Assembly: GCA_047611425.1 (NCBI GenBank)
Contig: JBLFWJ010000030.1
Location: 1-23,581 of the forward strand
Direction of reading: 5' to 3'
Source: JBLFWJ01 sp047611425
Lineage (GTDB): Bacteria > Bacteroidota > Bacteroidia > UBA10329
DNA length: 23,581 bases
This document shows, piece after piece, positions 1-7,102 of this stretch (positions are counted from its first letter, which is position 1; each line of letters begins with the position of its first letter). Both the position numbers and the translations under genes were made by a program. The notes beneath the pieces are model-generated. The model did not search any database. It was not told the DNA's origin and saw only the letters and a list, made by a program, of their open reading frames with translations.

Positions 1-80
1 GCTGATACGAGAGATTCTAAACTGGAATTGTAATCTGCAAGATTTACTTCCAAGTATAAATCACTCCAATTAATCCATTT

Positions 81-599
81 CTATTTTAAATGCTGGAATT
101 CTTCACTCGAAATCTCATAACCCACCGAAGGATGACCTTCGTTGATTCCTTCACCAACGAACCGCATACCCAGTTTCTGCATAACGCGGGAGCTGGCTTC
201 GTTTTTTATCATTGCATGCGCAACAATTTTCTCTAACCCTAATTGATTAAAACCAAATTCCAAACAGGCTTTTCCGGCTTCGGTTGCAAAACCCTTGTTC
301 CAATGTTTTCGATGAAATCGATAACCGAGATCAACATATCCTTCAGGCTTTCTTCGCAGTCCACACCAACCGATGTTTTCTCCCGTTTCCTTTAATATGC
401 ACACCCAACGGCCCATTCTTTCTTTCTCAAAGGCGTCATAGTTCTTGACGAATTCTCGGGTGGCTTCAATCGACTCAAAAGGAGGGTCCCCAGTGTACCG
501 AACTACTTCTGGATCATTATTCAGATCGAAAAAGTTTTCCGCGTCCTCGATGACCCACTCTCGGAGAATGAGGCGCTCGGTTTCTAAAATCGGCTTCAT
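81..599 (-). CDS. GNAT family N-acetyltransferase (RimJ/RimL-like)
   Basis: Probable cytoplasmic acetyl-CoA-dependent N-acetyltransferase of 172 residues, a normal length for the RimJ/RimL-type branch. It opens with the family's usual start (LETERLILREW near residues 5-15). The acetyl-CoA pyrophosphate-binding loop is RKHWNKGFATEA at about residues 97-108, and the late motif NEASSRVMQKLGM is characteristic of the same fold. I place the start at the ATG at 599, because the nine extra upstream codons (to 626) are not family-like and a near-match to the Bacteroidota -7 element (TATTTTTC, 604-611 on this strand) lies there. Substrate is unknown: members acetylate ribosomal-protein N-termini, antibiotics or small amines. 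It stands alone on the minus strand downstream of the amide-hydrolase gene, with a 43-base gap. Fold assignment is confident; function is not. Confidence 0.88.
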   Translation of the reverse strand: MKPILETERLILREWVIEDAENFFDLNNDPEVVRYTGDPPFESIEATREFVKNYDAFEKERMGRWVCILKETGENIGWCGLRRKPEGYVDLGYRFHRKHWNKGFATEAGKACLEFGFNQLGLEKIVAHAMIKNEASSRVMQKLGMRFVGEGINEGHPSVGYEISSEEFQHLK

Positions 600-642
600 T
601 GCTGAAAAATAGAAAAGCCCAGCCAATTCAAGCGCAGCTTCA

Positions 643-1917
643 TTATGGAATAATCAACCCCCAGTAAAAATTAAAGCCTGTAGTGATCATTAGAATCAGG
701 GCGTTTATTGTAATGCTTGCTGAGTAAAGTGAAAACCCCCTTCTTTTTCGCAATGAAGAAAAGACCCATGCCATTAATGGAATGCTGACGAAGGCAATGA
801 GCAAAGGAGCATATTCAATCTGTGTGAACGGGAAGCTTCTCAGAGAGCCACTTATTCCAAAGTAAAAAACGGGTTGTCGAAGAAGAAGTAGCGGAATTAG
901 AATGCAAATAAGGGCATTGGTTGCTATCAGAACTCCTACAAATAGGCTCTCGATATTCAATGCCTTGGTTCTGTTTTTAATCAAGGCTGCAGTGAGGTGT
1001 ATGAATAAGTAAAATGAGAGTAAGAGTGCAATGATGAAACAGGAAATCATCATCGAATAAGTTGCTCTAGAGTTGAAGGGCGTTTTGTAGTTGAGGAGCT
1101 TTTGGTATTCCTTATTAGGAGGGAAAAGTTCAGGTAAAAGGATTAAGTGATCCCCTTTTTTGAATTCTGTAAGAAGGTCGATTACGACTGGAGTGCTGAA
1201 ATCGTGATAGAAGTAAAAATGAACTTGCTTTTCTTCCAGATCGTAAACGGAAGTATATAAAGTGCCTTCTCCCAATGAGCCTCGACATGCGTGCATGGTG
1301 TCCATTACTGCCGTGCAAAATTCAGGTGTGGGTTTCGCTCCGGTTGACATCAGTTTCATGGCTTTGTGATATCTGGAAAGCGGAATCTTGGATTGGTCCT
1401 GATATTCAGAAGGCTTGAAATTTGACAGCGCAGTGTATGATTCGTTCTCAAGAATCATTGTATCCGGCTCAACAATCAAAGACTCTCCGGATGGGTCGAT
1501 GAACCAGAGCATGCCCATATAGTAAAGCCATTTTTCCTCTTCTTCGATAAGCCGTTTGACATCCCTTACCGATTTGCAGTTTTGCATAATGCGCCTTAGG
1601 AATGCCGATTTATTGGGATGAATGCTTCCTGTTTGTTTTTCAGATGGATTAACTAAAAAGGCATCGAAAACCAATCCAGTTTCGTTAATGGCTCCCTGTA
1701 GATCATCATTGCTTTGCTGGCCTAGATAGGCTACATCAAAGTAATCATCACTGGTTTCAAACCAAAGGATTGGGTTGGTTGCCCAAGAGTCTTCATTGTT
1801 TCCTACGATGGTTTTTCCATCGACTGTGATTTTGCACATGCTGCATCCGCGCACTGTTTGTGTGCAGAACAGGATGGTGAGAATTGTGCATGTGATTACT
1901 GCTAGCCGATTAAGCAT
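643..1917 (-). CDS. Ntn-type linear amide C-N hydrolase with C-terminal four-helix membrane domain
   Basis: 424-residue exported protein. Residues 1-24 look like a signal peptide ending VRG, so cleavage would expose Cys25. The following pattern C25-x13-G39-N-N-E-D43 resembles the start of choloylglycine-hydrolase and acyl-CoA:6-APA acyltransferase (C45) enzymes, where the N-terminal cysteine is the nucleophile and an Asp about 18-19 residues later helps catalysis. The usual Arg of GRNxD is Asn here. Later family signatures are LSNF near 164-167 and GTLYTSVYDLEEKQVHFYFY near 218-237. After about residue 285 four hydrophobic helices follow (roughly 287-312, 324-347, 367-388, 398-422), which would tether the catalytic domain to the inner membrane facing the periplasm. 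The substrate cannot be told; candidates are N-acyl amino acids, small peptides or lactone/amide signals. The membrane tail is unusual for the family. Confidence 0.75.
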   Translation of the reverse strand: MLNRLAVITCTILTILFCTQTVRGCSMCKITVDGKTIVGNNEDSWATNPILWFETSDDYFDVAYLGQQSNDDLQGAINETGLVFDAFLVNPSEKQTGSIHPNKSAFLRRIMQNCKSVRDVKRLIEEEEKWLYYMGMLWFIDPSGESLIVEPDTMILENESYTALSNFKPSEYQDQSKIPLSRYHKAMKLMSTGAKPTPEFCTAVMDTMHACRGSLGEGTLYTSVYDLEEKQVHFYFYHDFSTPVVIDLLTEFKKGDHLILLPELFPPNKEYQKLLNYKTPFNSRATYSMMISCFIIALLLSFYLFIHLTAALIKNRTKALNIESLFVGVLIATNALICILIPLLLLRQPVFYFGISGSLRSFPFTQIEYAPLLIAFVSIPLMAWVFSSLRKRRGFSLYSASITINALILMITTGFNFYWGLIIP

Positions 1918-1953
1918 AGGTAATTGAATTTGAGTTATGTAAAGTGAAAGGAG

Positions 1954-1983
1954 AAAAAAAGCCCCGTCATTTCAGACGGGGCT
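1954..1983 (-). terminator. Rho-independent terminator of the PadR/HAAS-GldLM-like unit
   Basis: Perfect 9-bp inverted repeat AGCCCCGTC / GACGGGGCT (1960-1968 and 1975-1983) with a 6-base loop. On the minus strand a run of seven T follows (1960-1954, shared with the stem base). It lies 15 bases past the stop codon of the gene ending at 1999 and insulates it from the amide hydrolase downstream. Confidence 0.88.
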
Positions 1984-1998
1984 CGGTTTGCTCGAACC

Positions 1999-3276
1999 TC
2001 AGCTTGGCGGGCCTGAGGCTGCGGGCTGACTACCGTAATACATTAGCAGTTGTGTTTCCATCTGCTGTACTTCCAATTGCCACTTGGAGAGATTAGAAAC
2101 GATTGCGAATAGGGGAACATATTCAAAGTGATGCTCGGCCCAGGTCTGATTGTGACCTCCAGTGCTTTTGTAAGTCCTGTCAGTTTTTATTCCGAATGAA
2201 GCGGCCATTGCCGACTGAAGTTCATCTGGGTATTGTTTCAATATGTATGAATTGAAAGCATGCAGTTTTTGTTCCAATTCTTGGGCGCTGTATGCACCCG
2301 TTCTGATCTTGCCCTCATGTCTCAGCAACACCGCTGTTGGAGTTTGACTGTTGTGCTTAATATCAAGATCATGAAGATTCATGTCTGATGAGGACTCACC
2401 TTTAATCCTCTTCGTTTGAAGAATCAAGTGGGACTTCAGATCTTCCAGATAGGTAACCATCACATTAGTTTCAGCAGCAAGACTCCGTGCATCTGTCCAG
2501 TTGGAAACGGCAACCAATTCAGAATTCAAGTTTGCCAATTCAAGGTTCGACTCTGTCAATTGATCGTTTACTGTCATCACACCATGTTCATAAGATCCGC
2601 TGTTTCTCGTTTGCATCAAAGCGAATATCATAATGAGGCAAGCAGTAGCTATCATCGAGCTTGAGAAAGTCACAGGTTTGTTTACGCTGGTCTGATACCG
2701 CTTGTAGAAATATATTGGTACGTAGCCTATGGCCAACGTGGTCATACCTGTCAGTAGAAGTGCTCCAGCACCCGGCCAGTGCATTATTTTAAAAAGCACA
2801 CCAACGGAAGTTATTGAAAGGCCGAGAAATCCGAGGATATGCATAAGTCTTTCCCCTTTCTCAGATTCTTTGAGTTTGTGGCTCAATATTATAGGTAGGT
2901 AGCCAAATACGAGAAACGCTACTCCTAAGACTGCCATAGGACTGGCGCCAGGCCAATGCATGAGTTTAAAAATCGTCCCCGCCAAGAGAAGAAAAGTTGA
3001 AGTCAGCCCGAAACCAAATGTTAGTTTTTTCATAGTAGCATTCATTTCGGTTAGTAATTCAAATGTTTGAGTTTGAACCTGCTTTAACCCTCCAGGTCCG
3101 AAAAGGGCAATTGTATGTTGAAAAGCAGCCTCGAAAGAGTCGCCTTGTTCTATTTTGTCTTCAATAGATGTACACACGTGATCCAAAAGGTCCTCGTGCA
3201 ATTCATCATGAGCTACACCATGTTGCTTTATGTAGGCACTGATTAGTTCAATCTGTTGTTCGTTCAATTCAGGCAT
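1999..3276 (-). CDS. HAAS-domain membrane protein with GldL-like and GldM-like parts
   Basis: 425 residues in three parts. (1) Residues 1-75 resemble the HAAS/DUF1700-type soluble domain (HEDLLDHVCTSIEDKIEQG, then FGPGGLKQVQ), which usually accompanies PadR regulators. (2) Two near-identical membrane hairpins (about 86-132 and 144-190), each with FK[LI]MHWPGA at the helix turn (103-111, 162-170). This is the motif of GldL, the proton-channel subunit of the gliding/T9SS motor. (3) A fifth helix (about 205-221) is followed by about 200 periplasmic residues ending in a segment around W379 (HFEYVPLFAIVSNLSKWQ, then ME near 406) that resembles the first periplasmic domain of GldM. The fusion reading is my inference from motifs. 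The start codon overlaps the PadR stop by 8 bases, so the two are probably translationally coupled. No gldK or gldN is nearby, so this is not the core T9SS locus. Confidence 0.72.
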   Translation of the reverse strand: MPELNEQQIELISAYIKQHGVAHDELHEDLLDHVCTSIEDKIEQGDSFEAAFQHTIALFGPGGLKQVQTQTFELLTEMNATMKKLTFGFGLTSTFLLLAGTIFKLMHWPGASPMAVLGVAFLVFGYLPIILSHKLKESEKGERLMHILGFLGLSITSVGVLFKIMHWPGAGALLLTGMTTLAIGYVPIYFYKRYQTSVNKPVTFSSSMIATACLIMIFALMQTRNSGSYEHGVMTVNDQLTESNLELANLNSELVAVSNWTDARSLAAETNVMVTYLEDLKSHLILQTKRIKGESSSDMNLHDLDIKHNSQTPTAVLLRHEGKIRTGAYSAQELEQKLHAFNSYILKQYPDELQSAMAASFGIKTDRTYKSTGGHNQTWAEHHFEYVPLFAIVSNLSKWQLEVQQMETQLLMYYGSQPAASGPPS

Positions 3277-3619
3277 AACTAAAGGTGGTTTGAGTGAACG
3301 AATTCAAGAGTGAATTCATGGTTTTTGAAAATTCTTTAAACTCGACAACCCGATCGTTGGCTTGTTGATTTCCTGTTTCAGTTAAGCTGTAATACTTCCG
3401 TACTCGTTTACCGATACTTACTTTTTCTGTAGAGAGTAGACCATCTGCCTGAAGCTTGTGAAGCGTAGGGTAGAGCGCACCTTCGGTCAGTTGGATCTTA
3501 CCATCGGTTTTCTCCTTTACATGTTGTGTGATCTCATAACCGTACATCTTTTCGTGCTCTGCCAAAAGACTGAGAACGATGGTTTTGAGTGTTCCTTTTA
3601 TTAGCTCGTTTGAATACAT
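3269..3619 (-). CDS. PadR family transcriptional regulator
   Basis: 116-residue winged-helix regulator. The PadR N-terminal domain is clear: GTLKTIVLSLLAEHEKMYGYEI (first helices, quoted in part here as the YGYEI signature), then EGALYPTLHKLQADGLL (recognition helix and turn) and the wing GKRVRKYYSLTETG. The start at 3619 puts the protein in register with family members; an ATG five codons earlier (3634) is possible. It is the first gene of a two-gene unit with the HAAS-domain membrane protein, overlapping it by 8 bases. PadR/HAAS pairs commonly form a sensor-repressor module, so this regulator probably controls its own unit, perhaps also the divergent transporter side. The effector is unknown. 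Confidence 0.92.
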   Translation of the reverse strand: MYSNELIKGTLKTIVLSLLAEHEKMYGYEITQHVKEKTDGKIQLTEGALYPTLHKLQADGLLSTEKVSIGKRVRKYYSLTETGNQQANDRVVEFKEFSKTMNSLLNSFTQTTFSYA

Positions 3620-3705
3620 AGGACAATGATACATAAATAACTTAAGTATAAGAATCTTAGGTATTACGAATTTTGATGTTCTTTATTGTTGTGAAGTGAA
3701 AAAAT

Positions 3706-3800
3706 GGAACACAGATAAGACTGATTAAATTGATTAGCATGATTTTAGATTTGGAAATGAGATAAGACTAAATCGGTTAGACCTGTTCAATCAGTGTTCT
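3706..3800. repeat. Imperfect palindromic repeat (REP/MITE-like) carrying a -7 element and the MFS start codon
   Basis: Two arms, 3706-3745 and 3770-3800, are imperfect inverted copies. Reading the left arm in reverse complement gives AAATC..TAATC..TTAATCAGT..GTTCC, and the right arm reads AAATC..TTAGA..TTCAATCAGTGTTCT. The spacer (3746-3769) opens with TAGATTTG, a perfect TAnnTTTG -7 match on the plus strand. The only possible start codon of the downstream transporter (GTG 3794) is inside the right arm. There is no transposase or coding capacity. I recall similar AT-rich dyads between genes in Bacteroidota, but copy number cannot be judged from one window. Confidence 0.5.
3746..3753 (+). promoter_or_regulatory. 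Candidate -7 element TAGATTTG for the MFS transporter
   Basis: Perfect match to the Bacteroidota TAnnTTTG consensus in the spacer of the palindromic repeat. It would start transcription near 3760, about 34 bases before the GTG start. No -33 TTG with 17-23 base spacing is visible. Confidence 0.35.
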
Positions 3801-5083
3801 ATTCAATCATCTTTGCAGGCTTGAAAAACAAGAAAGGAATAGCGCTTCTCCTGTCTGCCCATGTTGTGAGCAGTTCTGCTCAGGGAATTACTATGCTGAG
3901 CATTCCGTGGTATTTCGCCTCAATTATTGATGAGGCCGAAATGTTTGGGAAGGTTTTGGCAGGTGCCACTTTCGTAAGCATGTTTTGGACAGTTTATGCC
4001 GGTACACTGATTGACCGGTATTCCCGCAAATACATATTTCTGGTTGCCTCTTTAGTTGGATTGATTGGCTTGGGTGGCGCAGGTTTGTACGGGCACCTGT
4101 ATCAGGAAATGCCCATTTGGATCGTTGCAGGTGTTTTCGTCTTTACATTTTTCGGATTCAATATTCATTATCCGAACCTGTATGCCTTCACACAGCAAAT
4201 GGCGGCCAAGGGCGAGTATGGAAAGGTTAATTCCATAATTGAGATTCTGGGGCAAAGCTCAAATGTCATATCCGGTGCGGTTGGGGCGGTTTTATTGATG
4301 GGATCGACTGGTGAGGCAATTGATTTTCTTGGGGTACAAATGCACTTCCCTTTGATTTTCGAGGCGTGGGAAATCTGGGAAATATTCCTGTTGGACGCTG
4401 CTACCTACGTTGTGGCCATGTGCATCATCCCGTTTATTACGTATGATTCAACTAAGGATTTGCCGATTGACGTGGATCCGATGATTCAGCGGTTGAAAAC
4501 GGGTTGGAGGTTCCTTTCTGAACACAAGGATATCCGAACTTTTGGAATTGCATCCTACGCCATATTTATTGTTCTGCTGGTAGAAGTTCAATACTTGTTG
4601 GCCATTTATGTCGATAATCAGCTGGAAGCTGGAGCGGATGTTTACGCCAGCAGCGAAGTCTATTTCGCTTTGGGAAGTCTGTCCGCAGGTTTCTTTATAA
4701 GGAAGTTGACGCGGACAATGAAACCTATAACTTCCATAATTGTCTTGATGAGTATGGGCGGAGTGGTCTTTATCCTGGCTGCAGCATTTAAAAGTGTTTT
4801 GATTTTCTACCTGATATCGGCAGTAATCGGTTTTTCAAATGCAGGCGCTCGTGTTACGCGAGTCACGCACTTATTCAATCACATTCCCAACAATATTATT
4901 GGCAGAGCAAACTCAATCTTCTACGTCTACAATATTGCGATGAGAGGGTTGATGTTGATGATTTTCTCAACCGTATTCTTCGATACGGGAAACAACATCA
5001 TTTGGGCATATGCCATCTGTGGAGTGTTTATTCTGATGTCGACAATTCCTTTAATTAGGATGCGGAACACCGTTCAATCCTGA
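3794..5083 (+). CDS. MFS transporter
   Basis: 429-residue polytopic inner-membrane protein, the normal size for a 12-helix major facilitator. The loop between helices 2 and 3 carries LIDRYSRKY (about 72-80), a version of MFS motif A (D-R-x-x-R-K). Residues about 125-170 (FNIHYPNLYAF, then SNVISGAVGA) match the helix 4-5 region of the MFS_3/enterobactin-exporter-like branch. Substrate and direction are unknown. The start is GTG at 3794: an in-frame TGA lies 36 bases upstream with no ATG between, and the next ATG (3893) would remove the first helix. The gene ends convergently, sharing 10 bases with the gene on the other strand. Confidence 0.85.
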   Translation: MFYSIIFAGLKNKKGIALLLSAHVVSSSAQGITMLSIPWYFASIIDEAEMFGKVLAGATFVSMFWTVYAGTLIDRYSRKYIFLVASLVGLIGLGGAGLYGHLYQEMPIWIVAGVFVFTFFGFNIHYPNLYAFTQQMAAKGEYGKVNSIIEILGQSSNVISGAVGAVLLMGSTGEAIDFLGVQMHFPLIFEAWEIWEIFLLDAATYVVAMCIIPFITYDSTKDLPIDVDPMIQRLKTGWRFLSEHKDIRTFGIASYAIFIVLLVEVQYLLAIYVDNQLEAGADVYASSEVYFALGSLSAGFFIRKLTRTMKPITSIIVLMSMGGVVFILAAAFKSVLIFYLISAVIGFSNAGARVTRVTHLFNHIPNNIIGRANSIFYVYNIAMRGLMLMIFSTVFFDTGNNIIWAYAICGVFILMSTIPLIRMRNTVQS

Positions 5084-5733
5084 GTCTTTGATAGAATCTT
5101 TTGAAGTGCCTCAGGTTTCAATTCCTCCCGGTAAGGTTGAAGTGGAATTGCGTAATAATTCTCGGTAAAATGGCTTCTGCCCGGACCGAAATAAAGTAGG
5201 TTCATTGAATTAAGGTCAAATGCACTAAGCTTCATTGGTGCTGCAGAAATGAACGCTTTGTCTTCGTCAATATAGAATGGATTGAGAGCCATAACATGAA
5301 TGATGCTGTCGTTCTCTACCAAGCCTTGGCGTTTTCCCTTAATGATTGGTAATTCATTCAGGCGATTCGAAATAATCGGGCCTAATGGGAAAAGTCCTTT
5401 CATCTTTCCTTTCAGGAAAAAGGCCACTGCACTTGAATCGGTTTCTTTTCCGCTCTTCGATTGAAAAGGTGGGTCGCTCAGATAGTTTACAATCTTCTGT
5501 CCATCCTGACTAAGTCCTACAAACTCATCCAAAAACAATGGAAATCGGTATTGCTCGGTTGAATCTTTCTTTGAGAAGACAATAGTCAACGGTTTTATAG
5601 AATCCGATGGAGGAATTGATATCAGAAAGAACTTTCCATTCTGATTTCTTAGCTCAAAGGCATTGGGACGTTCTTGGCAAAAAGCCGAGAACGCTGAAAA
5701 AATGAATATGTAAAGAAGGATTGAACGCATCAT
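5074..5733 (-). CDS. Exported protein of unknown function
   Basis: 219 residues that I do not recognise. Residues 1-19 form a signal peptide (MMRSILLYIFIF, then FSAFC), so the protein is periplasmic or surface; the Cys at about 19 lacks a convincing lipobox. The rest is a mixed alpha/beta sequence without repeats, membrane segments or a sorting tail. Its stop overlaps the MFS stop by 10 bases, tail to tail. A perfect -7 element (5744-5751) just upstream suggests independent transcription with a leader of only a few bases. The start could also be the second Met (5730). Confidence 0.7.
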   Translation of the reverse strand: MMRSILLYIFIFSAFSAFCQERPNAFELRNQNGKFFLISIPPSDSIKPLTIVFSKKDSTEQYRFPLFLDEFVGLSQDGQKIVNYLSDPPFQSKSGKETDSSAVAFFLKGKMKGLFPLGPIISNRLNELPIIKGKRQGLVENDSIIHVMALNPFYIDEDKAFISAAPMKLSAFDLNSMNLLYFGPGRSHFTENYYAIPLQPYREELKPEALQKILSKTQD

Positions 5734-5743
5734 GACGCTCCAT

Positions 5744-5751
5744 CAAAGTTA
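5744..5751 (-). promoter_or_regulatory. -7 element TAACTTTG
   Basis: Perfect TAnnTTTG on the minus strand, between the stop of gcdH and the start of the exported protein at 5733. A start site 7 bases on would leave a leader of about 4-7 bases. No -33 element seen. Confidence 0.5.
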
Positions 5752-5758
5752 CTGCCGA

Positions 5759-6937
5759 TCAAGTAAATGCGTTAAGACCTGTAACGTCCATGCCGGTAAT
5801 CAGCAGATGAATGTCGTGTGTGCCTTCGTAAGTGACAACACTTTCTAGGTTCATCATATGACGCATAATCGGGTACTCACCTGTAATGCCCATTCCGCCT
5901 AGCATTTGTCGAGATTCTCTTGCTATTTTCAGTGCTATGTCTACATTATTTCGCTTGGCCATACTAATGTGCTGTGGCGTAGCTCTGTTCTCATTCTTCA
6001 AAACGCCCAATCGCCAAACAAGTAATTGCGCCTTGGTAATCTCGGTAATCATCTCGGCTAATTTCTTTTGCTGAAGTTGGAATCCTCCAATCGGTCTACC
6101 GAACTGAATCCGCTCTTTAGAATAACGCAAAGCAGTATCGTAGCAATCCAAAGCGGCACCCAGAGCTCCCCATGCGATTCCATAACGAGCTGAGTTTAGG
6201 CAGCTCAACGGGCCTTTCAGTCCACGGATATCTGGGAACAGATTTTCTTTAGGAACCTTCACATTATCAAATACCAATTCACCTGTTGCAGATGCACGTA
6301 GACTCCACTTACCGTGTGTTTCTGGAGTTGTGAAGCCTTCCATTCCTCGCTCTACAACCAATCCTCTTATTGCGCCTTCTTCATCCTTAGCCCAAACCAC
6401 AGCAATGTCAGCGAATGGAGAATTCGAGATCCACATTTTCGCCCCATTTAAAATGACGTGGTCACCAGCATCCTTAATGTTGGTGACCATACTTGATGGG
6501 TCGGAACCATGATCAGGCTCGGTCAATCCAAAGCATCCTAAAAGCTCGCCTGTGGCCAATTTTGGCAACCACTTTTGCTTTTGTGCTTCAGTGGCATAGC
6601 TCCAAATCGGAAACATTACCAACGAACTCTGAACAGAAGCAGTGCTTCTTAGACCGCTATCACAACGCTCCAATTCCTGCATGATAATCCCGTAGGAAAT
6701 TTGATCCAATCCGGGACCGCCATATTCAGCTGGGATATAAGGACCGAAAGCTCCGATTTCTCCCAGACCAGCTAACAGGTGTCTTGGGAATTCAGCTTTC
6801 TGAGCGTATTCTTCAATAATAGGAGAAACCTCTTTCTTCACCCAAGCACGGGCTGTATCACGGATAAGTTTGTGCTCGTCTGTAAGCAGCTCATCCATCA
6901 AATAGTAATCGTGTCCTTGATATCTGTCGTCAGCCAT
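5759..6937 (-). CDS. gcdH: Glutaryl-CoA dehydrogenase
   Basis: FAD-dependent acyl-CoA dehydrogenase that oxidises and decarboxylates glutaryl-CoA to crotonyl-CoA in lysine and tryptophan breakdown. The sequence follows human GCDH closely from memory: ELERCDSGLRS then SVQSSLVM (substrate-binding Arg and Ser), GCFGLTEPDHGSDPSSM (FAD-binding region), WISNSPFADIAVVWA, LRASATGELV, LNSARYGIAWGALGA and, near the end, YEGTHDIH, whose Glu is the catalytic base. The Arg and SVQSS segment separate this enzyme from ordinary acyl-CoA dehydrogenases. I start at the ATG at 6937 (392 residues). An in-frame ATG at 6970 exists, but a perfect -7 promoter element (6958-6965) falls between the two, so the longer form would begin upstream of the mRNA. 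The gene is monocistronic. Confidence 0.93.
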   Translation of the reverse strand: MADDRYQGHDYYLMDELLTDEHKLIRDTARAWVKKEVSPIIEEYAQKAEFPRHLLAGLGEIGAFGPYIPAEYGGPGLDQISYGIIMQELERCDSGLRSTASVQSSLVMFPIWSYATEAQKQKWLPKLATGELLGCFGLTEPDHGSDPSSMVTNIKDAGDHVILNGAKMWISNSPFADIAVVWAKDEEGAIRGLVVERGMEGFTTPETHGKWSLRASATGELVFDNVKVPKENLFPDIRGLKGPLSCLNSARYGIAWGALGAALDCYDTALRYSKERIQFGRPIGGFQLQQKKLAEMITEITKAQLLVWRLGVLKNENRATPQHISMAKRNNVDIALKIARESRQMLGGMGITGEYPIMRHMMNLESVVTYEGTHDIHLLITGMDVTGLNAFT

Positions 6938-6957
6938 AATCGTTCGAATTTGGGCGG

Positions 6958-6965
6958 CAAAAGTA
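6958..6965 (-). promoter_or_regulatory. -7 element TACTTTTG of gcdH
   Basis: Perfect TAnnTTTG on the minus strand, followed by GCCGCC, a downstream context I associate with Bacteroidota promoters. Transcription would begin near 6951, about 14 bases before ATG 6937. This decides the start codon. Confidence 0.6.
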
Positions 6966-7072
6966 GCCAAAAACCATCCCTCGAAATCGACCTTTTCTAT
7001 CTTATTCGTGGGGTGCGTGACACTTAAGGCGTTAAAGTGATTTTGGTCTCCAACTTTTTTGGTTGAGATGAG

Positions 7073-7080
7073 TAATCTTG
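7073..7080 (+). promoter_or_regulatory. Candidate -7 element TAATCTTG
   Basis: One mismatch from TAnnTTTG. It lies 22 bases before ATG 7103, the same spacing class as the perfect elements in this window. Confidence 0.35.
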
Positions 7081-7102
7081 TAAACCGATTGATAGCATTG
7101 AA

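Noticed and set aside
1..80. Possible end of a neighbouring gene: a short plus frame ends at TAA 31-33, and a minus frame (N-W-S-D-L-Y-L-E-V) runs across the edge.
   Set aside because: Both are under 30 codons, have no family signal and contradict each other; nothing can be supported.
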